A DNA stretch of 55,096 nucleotides from Candidatus Dormiibacter spiritus (GTDB lineage Bacteria; Chloroflexota; Dormibacteria; Dormibacterales; Dormibacteraceae). The notes beneath the pieces are model-generated. The model had not been told where the DNA came from. It was given only the letters and a program-made list of their open reading frames with translations, and made no database searches. Numbering within the stretch: position 1 is the stretch's first letter; every line of letters begins with the position of its first letter. Shown here piece after piece: positions 9,088-15,885 of the stretch. The stretch is from contig QHBT01000012.1 of the NCBI GenBank assembly GCA_003244185.1, positions 1 to 55,096 of the forward strand, given 5' to 3'. Both the position numbers and the translations under genes were made by a program.

Positions 9088-10188
9088 GTGAATTCCACGA
9101 GCTTAGCCCGTCGCCCACGGGTCCACCAGTTCCTGCCCTTTTTCGCGCTGCCGGACGCTGTTGGAACCCACACCGTTCGCACTCAAGAAGCGCTCGCCAG
9201 AGCGGGGATGGACGGGCCGATCTGGGCCGAGCGCGTCCTCTCACGCGGCGAGGTCGAGGTTCGCCATTTTCAGGGATGGCATCCCGCCCGTGCGAGTCGG
9301 GGCCAGATCCTGCTCTACCAGGCGTCCACCGGCTCCGTCGATGGGATGGTCGAATTCTTGGCCGCACAACCACAACCGAAGACCATGCATTACCACAACA
9401 TCACACCAAGCGAATTCTTCCGGGCCTACGACGAGGGCGCTGCGGCTTCCATGGAGCGGGGTCGCGCCGAGCTGCAGCTTCTGGCCCAGACGATCAAGCT
9501 GGCGGCCGCTGATTCTGAATTCAATGCCAGCGAGCTGCGTGAGCTCGGTGTGACGAACGTACACGTCATCCCACCCTACGTTCCACCCCGGCTGGCGACC
9601 GAGCCCAACTCCAAGCATCTGGAATGGTTGCAAAAAACCAAGAGGGGTATGGACCTCTTGTTTGTCGGCAGAGTGGTTCCCAACAAGGGACACCTGAACC
9701 TCCTGCGGGTGCTGGCCGTCATTCGGCGCACCATCGATCCCCACGCTCGCCTGTTTGTGGTTGGCGGCTGGGCTCTGCCCGCCTACACTGAGAGGCTGTT
9801 CCGGCTCCGGAGCCGCCTCCAGCTGGAGGGCGTGGTGTTCACCGGCCAGGTTTCTGATGCGGTTCTGGCCGCGCACTACCGCAGCGCTGACGCGTTCATC
9901 TCAATGTCCGAACATGAGGGCTATGGCTTGCCTCTCATCGAGGCGATGCGCTTCGACTTGCCTGTCGTCGCGTACGATGCCGCAGCCGTTGCCGAGACTC
10001 TGGGTGGCGCCGGCGTTCTCCTTCGCACCCTCGACCCGTTGCTGGCGGCGGAAGTGCTCGCTCGGCTCGTTCAAAACCAGGATCTGCTGAGCAAGGTGCG
10101 GGCCGGACAGCGGGCGCGGCTGGCCGAACTGGATTCTCTTCCGCTGGATGAGATGCAGCTGAATTTCATTCGCCAGCTCGCAGGCTGA
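9088..10188 (+). CDS. Glycosyltransferase family 4 (GT-B paralogue, left module)
   Basis: 366 residues, GT4 type. It begins with the motif VHQFLPFFALPDAVGTHT and carries QILLYQAST, MHYHNITPSEFF and ADSEFNASELRELGV in the N-terminal domain. In the donor-binding domain it has LLFVGRVVPNKGH, then SMSEHEGYGLPLIEAM, the E-x7-E-like catalytic and donor loop. The start is GTG, seven bases after the previous stop. The paralogue at 12426-13520 shares nearly all these motifs. The gene converges on wzt, with 19 bases between stop codons. It probably acts with GT-A in one chain-building series; sugar specificity is unknown. Confidence 0.85.
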   Translation: MNSTSLARRPRVHQFLPFFALPDAVGTHTVRTQEALARAGMDGPIWAERVLSRGEVEVRHFQGWHPARASRGQILLYQASTGSVDGMVEFLAAQPQPKTMHYHNITPSEFFRAYDEGAAASMERGRAELQLLAQTIKLAAADSEFNASELRELGVTNVHVIPPYVPPRLATEPNSKHLEWLQKTKRGMDLLFVGRVVPNKGHLNLLRVLAVIRRTIDPHARLFVVGGWALPAYTERLFRLRSRLQLEGVVFTGQVSDAVLAAHYRSADAFISMSEHEGYGLPLIEAMRFDLPVVAYDAAAVAETLGGAGVLLRTLDPLLAAEVLARLVQNQDLLSKVRAGQRARLAELDSLPLDEMQLNFIRQLAG

Positions 10189-10207
10189 TCCCAGCTGACG
10201 CCTAGTC

Positions 10208-11485
10208 CTACCTACTGGCCTCACCCACAGGTTGAGCCGGTTCCAGCATCCCATGCAGCTCCTGAAGATCGGGGCGGCGTGAGATCAACGGAACCAGGCC
10301 GTCAGGCGTGGCCAGACTCCAGCGATGGGCGGTGTAGAAGGCCCCGCCCGCGCTGTAGTCGTCATGGACAGTGAAGGGATACTGGCGGTCCTGGAAGGCC
10401 TGAAACCGCTGCAGCATGCGATCGAAGACGGCCAGTGTGACAACGTAGCGGCCGCCCTGCAAATCGACCCGATCAGTGTCAACCACCCACCGCCCCGGAC
10501 CCTTATCGACGGAGGTCCCGTAGAGATTGAGATCGAGGCAGCGAAAATCGTCTTCGCGGAAGACGGTCAGCCCGACCTCGAGCCGGGTCAAAGAGCGCCG
10601 GGCCTCAAAGTCGATCTCGATCCGCACCTTGGCGCCGGTGTCGAACATCAGCACCTGGCGGCCGTCTTCATCCAGGAAGCGCAGACCCTTGATAGTGAGG
10701 TCGCGATCTGCTGCCCGCTCCTCTTCCGTCTTGGCCGCGTGTTCGATTGAGGCGCCCCCGGCGACAGCGTCGAGATACTGCTGCACGACTTGGGAGCTCT
10801 TGCCCTGCGCCATGGTCCGGCCGTGATCGATCCAGATCGCGTGCTCACAAAACTTCTCGACTGAAGCTGTGTCGTGGGTGACGAGCACGATGGTGCAACC
10901 TCTTTTGCGCAGCTTGAAAAGATGTTGAAAGCACTTCTTTTGAAAGTTGGCATCACCCACAGCCAGGACCTCATCGATAAGCAAGACCTGCGGGTCCAGG
11001 TGTACTGCCACGGCGAAGCCGAGCCGGACGTACATGCCGGAGGAATAGTTTTTGACAGGCATCTCCATGAACTCGCCTAGCTCACAGAACTCCACTATGG
11101 AATCGTAGTAGCGGTCTATCTCCTTACGCCGCATGCCGAGCAGCGTGCCGTAGAGGTAAATGTTCTCCCGGCCGGTGTACTCTGGCTGGAATCCCGCTCC
11201 TAGTTCCAGCAAAGATGCCACTCGACCCTGGACCTGTATCTCCCCTGTGGACGGCGGCATTATACCCGTCAACAATTTGAGCAACGTGCTCTTGCCTGAC
11301 CCGTTGTGGCCGATGATACCGACGAACTGGCCGTGCTCGACCTGGAAGGAGATATCGCGTAGCGCCCATAAGTCCTCCCAATCGCCCCGACTGCGTTGGG
11401 CGATGATCTCCTTCAGACTCTGATGACGCTTGCGGTACTTGCGGTAGGACTTGGAGACTCCCCGCACCATTATCGCCGGCGCCAC
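10208..11485 (-). CDS. wzt: Polysaccharide ABC exporter, ATP-binding subunit with C-terminal Wzt domain
   Basis: Powers export of an undecaprenol-linked polysaccharide across the inner membrane with Wzm. Walker A is GHNGSGKST (59-67), the signature is YSSGMYVRLGFA near 145, and Walker B with its acidic residue is VLLIDEVLAVGD. The first ~235 residues are the ATPase. Residues ~250-410 form a beta-rich extension (FDTGAKVRIEIDF...GRYVVTLAVFD) typical of Wzt C-terminal carbohydrate-binding domains, which in characterised systems recognise the modified chain end. The start codon overlaps the stop of wzm. A methyltransferase and a lone methyltransferase-like N-module nearby fit export of a capped chain, which is inference. 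Confidence 0.93.
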   Translation of the reverse strand: MAPAIMVRGVSKSYRKYRKRHQSLKEIIAQRSRGDWEDLWALRDISFQVEHGQFVGIIGHNGSGKSTLLKLLTGIMPPSTGEIQVQGRVASLLELGAGFQPEYTGRENIYLYGTLLGMRRKEIDRYYDSIVEFCELGEFMEMPVKNYSSGMYVRLGFAVAVHLDPQVLLIDEVLAVGDANFQKKCFQHLFKLRKRGCTIVLVTHDTASVEKFCEHAIWIDHGRTMAQGKSSQVVQQYLDAVAGGASIEHAAKTEEERAADRDLTIKGLRFLDEDGRQVLMFDTGAKVRIEIDFEARRSLTRLEVGLTVFREDDFRCLDLNLYGTSVDKGPGRWVVDTDRVDLQGGRYVVTLAVFDRMLQRFQAFQDRQYPFTVHDDYSAGGAFYTAHRWSLATPDGLVPLISRRPDLQELHGMLEPAQPVGEASR

Positions 11486-12306
11486 TAGACTTCCTCAGCG
11501 AAGCGCTGTTCGAGTCGCCGGAACAGCAGCCAGCCGCCGACCAACGTGGCCACCGATAGGACCCCGAACGCGGCCGTCTGGATGGGATCCGGCCAGCGGT
11601 TTTCGTGCCAGATCGCCTGGTAGTCCGTAATCAGCCAGGCCATGGGGTTCAGCTGGACCAAGTAGGCGGACTTGTGTCCCGCCAGCGCGCTGAGCGGGTA
11701 CAGGATCGGTGTCAGAAAAAACATCACGGTGATGAAAACCCCGATCAGGTTTTCGACATCGCGGAGGTAGACGGTGACGGCGGCCAGGATCAGGGCCACA
11801 CCGGCCGTAAAGATTATCTGGAGGATCAGCAGCAGCGGCAGCTCGAGTAAGGGCAGGCCGAGCGGCTGGTGAAAGTACAAGGCGAAAATCAGGAGGATAC
11901 CGAGACTGAGGGTCAAATTGACTGCGCTCGAAAGCACCGATGCCAGAGGCAGAAACTCGCGCGGAAATCTCACCCGCCGGATCAGGTTGCCATTACCGAT
12001 GATGGTCGTCGCCGCTGAGGAGATGGCGATCGCAAAAGTGTTCCAGGGCAGAATGCCGGCGAGCAGGAACACTGGGTATCGCGGCACCGGAAAGCGGGCG
12101 ATGATGGTGAAGACGAAGGAATACACGAGCATCAGGAGCAGCGGGTTGAGCAAAGACCACAAGAAACCCAGCGCCGTTCCCTTGTATTTGAGGCGAAGAT
12201 CTTTGCGGGTGAGCAGCCAGAGCAGATCCCGATGACGCAGCATCGACCTCAACTCGGCACCCCAGCCCGGGCGTGCTTGTGTGCTCCTGATTACTGTGGT
12301 GGCCAT
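11485..12306 (-). CDS. wzm: Polysaccharide ABC exporter, permease subunit
   Basis: 273 residues with six hydrophobic helices and the ABC-2 type permease signature. The cytoplasmic N-terminus is followed by LTRKDLRLKYKGTALGFLWSLLNPL, written here only as the family hallmark region (residues ~32-56). It carries the amphipathic element RRVRFPREFLPL and a C-terminal WLLFRRLE. It forms the membrane channel with Wzt. ATG start; the stop shares one base with the wzt start, so the pair is translationally coupled. About 120 bases without a gene separate it from the upstream glycosyltransferase, enough for a promoter, though none is clear. Confidence 0.92.
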   Translation of the reverse strand: MATTVIRSTQARPGWGAELRSMLRHRDLLWLLTRKDLRLKYKGTALGFLWSLLNPLLLMLVYSFVFTIIARFPVPRYPVFLLAGILPWNTFAIAISSAATTIIGNGNLIRRVRFPREFLPLASVLSSAVNLTLSLGILLIFALYFHQPLGLPLLELPLLLILQIIFTAGVALILAAVTVYLRDVENLIGVFITVMFFLTPILYPLSALAGHKSAYLVQLNPMAWLITDYQAIWHENRWPDPIQTAAFGVLSVATLVGGWLLFRRLEQRFAEEV

Positions 12307-12425
12307 CCGGGGCTTGATGATACCGGTCCCATCTCACATTGGCCTTTGCCCTTAATAGGCAACTGAGCGAGCTGGATGATGAATTGCCGCAGACCGACCA
12401 TGCGAGTCTGAAGTGCATGTTGCTG

Positions 12426-13520
12426 TCAACCTGCGAGCGCCGCCGCTCTCGCCGCCGCGACGATGAGGTCCTCGCGCGGAACTCTTTCCAGCTCGTTCGC
12501 CCGTTGAGCCTGATGCTCGATCAGCCGGCTACGAAGAGCTTCATCCTCGATCAGGCGCGCCACCATCGCCGCGGCAAAGGTCAGCTCGGAAGAGCGTAGT
12601 AGCACCCCGCTGCCGGCCAGCGTCTCCGCGACCGCCCCGCGGTCTAGCGCCACTACCGGCAGGCGAGCCCGCATCGCTTCGACCAGGGGAACTCCGAATC
12701 CTTCGTGCTCCGACATGGAGACAAAAACATCTGCGACCTCGTAGAGCGCTCTCAGCTGGGCTCCCCGAATCGAGGCCATGAATACCACGCCGTCCGGTGC
12801 CAGCCGCGCAGCCAGCCGGTGCAGCGAGGCCACGTAGGCGCTCGGCCCCGGCGCACCGACCAGATAGAGCTTGGCGTCGGCATTCCACCCCGCGCGGAGA
12901 GTCGCCAGCAGACGGATCAACTGCTGGTGGTTCTTGTTCGGCACCAGGCGACCAACGAAGAGCAGCGCCGGGCCGCCCTTCTGGGCGCGCAGTCTCGCCA
13001 CCTCGGTCGCATCCGGCGGGCGGAGGTTGCCGACCCCGATGAATGGGGGGATCACGCGGACGTCAAGCACTCCCAGGCTCCTCAGGTCCGCCGCATTGAA
13101 CTCAGAGTCGGCGGTCGCCAGCTTCACCTCCGGTGCGAGACGAGCCAGCTCCTCCCGAGCCTGTCGCAGCTCCGCCGCCACACCCGGAGAGAAGGGATCG
13201 TAGAACTCGGGCGGCGTCAGGTTGTGATAGCTGATCGATTTGGGCTCCGGGCGGTCCAGGAGATACTCCACGATCCCATGGGAGACGGTGGCGGCCTGAT
13301 AGAGCAGCAGCCGCCGCTGACGCGAGTGAGCCGCCAGCCGACCGAATTGACGGTAGGGTCGCGCCTCACCCGCGTACTCATGGTGGATCGTGCGTGCCCA
13401 GATGGTTGCCGCCAGGCCGGCCTCGCGGAAGGCGCGCCTGCTCTCCAACGTGTGCCCGCCCACCGCGTCATGGGGCAGGAGCGCGGGAATGAACTGGTCC
13501 ACGGCCAGCCCATCGCTCAC
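12426..13520 (-). CDS. Glycosyltransferase family 4 (GT-B paralogue, right module)
   Basis: 364 residues, the mirror-image counterpart of the gene at 9088-10188. It shares DAVGGHT, LLYQAATVSHG, ISYHNLTPPEF, ATADSEFNAADLRSLGV, LLFVGRLVPNKNHQQLI and SMSEHEGFGVPLVEAMRA. The last three are the GT4 donor-site motifs. The start is GTG, overlapping the stop of the upstream glycosyltransferase by four bases (GTGA). Upstream of wzm-wzt on the same strand, it is likely part of one transcript running N-module, GT-A', GT-B', wzm, wzt. It probably extends the same glycan that the ABC pair exports. Confidence 0.85.
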   Translation of the reverse strand: MSDGLAVDQFIPALLPHDAVGGHTLESRRAFREAGLAATIWARTIHHEYAGEARPYRQFGRLAAHSRQRRLLLYQAATVSHGIVEYLLDRPEPKSISYHNLTPPEFYDPFSPGVAAELRQAREELARLAPEVKLATADSEFNAADLRSLGVLDVRVIPPFIGVGNLRPPDATEVARLRAQKGGPALLFVGRLVPNKNHQQLIRLLATLRAGWNADAKLYLVGAPGPSAYVASLHRLAARLAPDGVVFMASIRGAQLRALYEVADVFVSMSEHEGFGVPLVEAMRARLPVVALDRGAVAETLAGSGVLLRSSELTFAAAMVARLIEDEALRSRLIEHQAQRANELERVPREDLIVAAARAAALAG

Positions 13521-14752
13521 GGCGCTGACACGCCTGTATCACCCAGCGCCCCTTCGAGACGCCTCAACACCCGCTCCCAGCTGTAGCGCTCCTGCACGTA
13601 CGTCTGCCCCGCCTTGCCCAGGCCGTGGGCCAGACCCGAGTCATGATGCAGACGGTCGAGGATCGCCTCGAACTCAGGATAGTTGGCGAACCAGAGGCCC
13701 CCGTTGCCCTGCTCGCAGTGATAGCGGGCAACCTCACCTGCCGCGTGGACCACGACCGGACGGCCGCACGCCCAAGCCTGCATCATGACAATCGACAGCG
13801 ATTCGTTTGTACTCGGCTGGACCAGGAGCAGAGCGGCCATGAGCATCGCGTCTCGGTCGGCCCAGTCGATCTCGATCCGCCGGAGGTGTGGGCTGGGCGG
13901 CGGTTCACATTCGCCCGCACCTACCAGAAGGAGCTTTAGGTCGCCCGGCCGGCGCGACTTGTACCGAAGGAAGTGGTCGATCAGCAGCGGGACGTTCTTA
14001 TGGGGCTCGAGACGGCCAACGTAGAGGATGAACGGCTCTGAGACGCCGTAATTGCGTCGGAAGAGCTGGGCGTCGGTTGGCGGTGGGGGATCGAAGCCAA
14101 GCCCGACCACATGGGCTCTTGCGATTGCACCGGGAAACAAACGCTCGGCCAGGGCCCGCTCCGGATCGCTGTTGAACAGGACTGCGCGCGACTGTTTGAG
14201 AAGGCGGCCGGTGAATTGAAGACGCGCGAACGGCTCGTCATGCAGGCAGGGGATGAGAAAGAAACGCTGCTGGACAGCTTGTGCTGAGAAATAGGTGGTG
14301 CCAGCCAGATAGGGCAGCGCCAGGACGGCATCGTACGAGTGGCCCTGCCGGGCAAGATGCTTCTCCAGAGCCCGTGAGTTGGGACCAGCTCTCAGCCACC
14401 GTTCCTCATCCGCCAGGTCGACCAGCACCTCCCAGCGCAGGCGCCGATCGAGTTCTGCCCGCAGACCAAAGCGAGGTGGTTCGGCCCGAAAGCGACGAAC
14501 CAGGAGGTTCCCGTCCCCGGTCGAGCCGGCGGGCAGCTCGTTTCGCCACGTCTGCCCATCGACTGCGCAGGTGGTGAGGACCTCCATGTCATGCCCACGG
14601 TCCGCCAGACGCTGGGCCAGCCAGCGGGCGTGCAGCTCGGCTCCGCCAAGGACTGTTTCCTCATAGCGCGGAGTGACCACAGCAATTCGCAGCCGCCGGA
14701 TTGGGGCTGGCTCGGCCACGCCTATGAAGTCACGTGCGCCGCCGCCCGCCAT
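13517..14752 (-). CDS. Glycosyltransferase family 4 (GT-A paralogue, right module)
   Basis: 411 residues from the ATG at 14752. The frame stays open to 14917, but that extension is Arg/Trp-rich, overlaps the upstream gene and has no counterpart in the paralogue. From 14752 the protein matches the 7833-9080 product in length and motifs: RIAVVTPRYEETVLGGAEL, LTTCAVDGQTWRNELPAG, VLALPYLAGTTYF, IPCLHDEPFARL, ILYVGRLEPHKNVPLL and NESLSIVMMQAWACGRP. It is a retaining GT4 enzyme of the GT-B fold. It sits 28 bases downstream of the N-module gene and overlaps the next glycosyltransferase by four bases. Confidence 0.85.
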   Translation of the reverse strand: MAGGGARDFIGVAEPAPIRRLRIAVVTPRYEETVLGGAELHARWLAQRLADRGHDMEVLTTCAVDGQTWRNELPAGSTGDGNLLVRRFRAEPPRFGLRAELDRRLRWEVLVDLADEERWLRAGPNSRALEKHLARQGHSYDAVLALPYLAGTTYFSAQAVQQRFFLIPCLHDEPFARLQFTGRLLKQSRAVLFNSDPERALAERLFPGAIARAHVVGLGFDPPPPTDAQLFRRNYGVSEPFILYVGRLEPHKNVPLLIDHFLRYKSRRPGDLKLLLVGAGECEPPPSPHLRRIEIDWADRDAMLMAALLLVQPSTNESLSIVMMQAWACGRPVVVHAAGEVARYHCEQGNGGLWFANYPEFEAILDRLHHDSGLAHGLGKAGQTYVQERYSWERVLRRLEGALGDTGVSAP

Positions 14753-14780
14753 GCCCGCAGGTGGCGACTCGCGAGCCGGA

Positions 14781-15314
14781 TCAGAGCCGGTGCGCCTGCT
14801 GGTTCGGCCCGAGATCGGCGAGCCTCGCCTCCAAACTCTCCACCCGGCGTTCCAGCGCCTGCTGGCCCTCACGACTACGCGCCAGCTCCTCGTCATGCTG
14901 GGCGAGCCGCTCAGCAATCGCCGATGTCGCGGCGGCGGTCGACGTGGCGAAATGATGCGTCTGTTCGACCATCCACTTCGTGTACCAGCTCAGCCCTTTA
15001 CTCGTCAGGCGCTTGAAGAGGACTACGCCCGGAGCGACGTAGCGAAGGCTGGCCCGGATCGGCCGCGTCACCGGCACCACAGTGGAGAAGCCGGCGGCAT
15101 CGCGGACATCGAGGGCCGCCGCCAGTACTGGATCGGAGCTGGCTCTGAGCTCGATCAGGAGGTCGGACGGATACAACCCCTGCTCCGCCTTACGCTGCAC
15201 ATCCGCCTTGATCTCGTCGACCAGCGCCCGCGCGTCGATGTCCGCACCGATCAGCACCGGCGGCCCTTCTGCCGGCTGCGGGGTGTCGGGCGGCGGGCGT
15301 TGAGCGTGCTCCAT
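14781..15314 (-). CDS. Standalone helical N-module related to the methyltransferase at 6688
   Basis: 177 residues with no catalytic domain. It aligns with the first ~150 residues of the methyltransferase at 6688-7836. Shared elements are a leading ALVDEIKADVQRK helix, GLYPSDLL, a STVVPV strand, LFKRLTSKGLSWYTKW, HHFATSTAAA, and a closing coiled coil (ALERRVESLEARLADL). The protein ends where the SAM-binding domain begins in the paralogue. It is either a natural adaptor or scaffold subunit, or the remnant of a methyltransferase that lost its catalytic half. Clean start and stop codons, and the next gene placed only 28 bases on, favour an expressed protein. Function unknown. Confidence 0.75.
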   Translation of the reverse strand: MEHAQRPPPDTPQPAEGPPVLIGADIDARALVDEIKADVQRKAEQGLYPSDLLIELRASSDPVLAAALDVRDAAGFSTVVPVTRPIRASLRYVAPGVVLFKRLTSKGLSWYTKWMVEQTHHFATSTAAATSAIAERLAQHDEELARSREGQQALERRVESLEARLADLGPNQQAHRL

Positions 15315-15375
15315 ATTCCGCTGCCCATCCTAACCGCCGCCCGGATTCGGTTCCGCCGAGCTCACGAGCTGCAGT

Positions 15376-15885
15376 TCAGCAGTGGAAGCTGACGGCGAGC
15401 CGGATCTCCCCCCGCTCCCCGCTCAACCGGCCGCTGACGCTGCCGGAACGCTCGCCTTGCGCGATCGCGAGCGTCCCCTCCACGCCTCGGTAGAGGGAGG
15501 GCGGGTCGGAGGCGATAGTGTGCAGCGAGAGCCGCGCCGGAGGCACGCTGTAGGTGCCAGGTCCGTGGTAGTCGAAGATCGCCGCGTCCAGTTGATAGGG
15601 AGTCGATCCAAGGGAAAACCGCAGCGAGAGCCCATACCCAGCTGCGGCGGGTCCGCAGGCCAGTGGGCTCGCCTCGCGCAAGTCGGCGTTCAGCTCGCCG
15701 GCGATGGTGATCGATTCTGGCCGCGGGGCAGGAGCCGCAGCCGGCGGCGGCTGGTGGGTAAGCCGCCCAGCCGGCGATTGGGAGGGCGAAGGCTGTCCTT
15801 GGCCGAAGGGTGCCTCGCAGGAAACCGCGCAAATGAGCGCCAGCAGAGCCAAACCAAGGAGGAGGCGAACCCGCTTGGTGATCAG
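15376..15885 (-). CDS. Small predicted lipoprotein
   Basis: After a short basic stretch (TKRVR) comes a hydrophobic signal peptide ending in ICAVSC, an acceptable lipobox, so the mature protein would start at that Cys and be lipid-anchored. A Pro/Ser-rich linker follows, then a ~110-residue beta-rich domain with no recognised family (ITIAGELNADLREASPLACG ... GEIRLAVSFHC). The start is uncertain. A CTG at 15885 overlaps the stop of the upstream repeat protein (CTGA) and gives a compact signal peptide; GTG codons further up in the same frame would add a long leader inside that gene. Coupling to the repeat/peptidase gene suggests a joint surface role. Confidence 0.55.
   Translation of the reverse strand: MITKRVRLLLGLALLALICAVSCEAPFGQGQPSPSQSPAGRLTHQPPPAAAPAPRPESITIAGELNADLREASPLACGPAAAGYGLSLRFSLGSTPYQLDAAIFDYHGPGTYSVPPARLSLHTIASDPPSLYRGVEGTLAIAQGERSGSVSGRLSGERGEIRLAVSFHC

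Noticed and set aside
14753-14917. An N-terminal extension of the GT-A' glycosyltransferase
   Set aside because: The extra 55 residues overlap the upstream N-module gene and have no match in the GT-A paralogue. The ATG at 14752 gives the same length as that paralogue.
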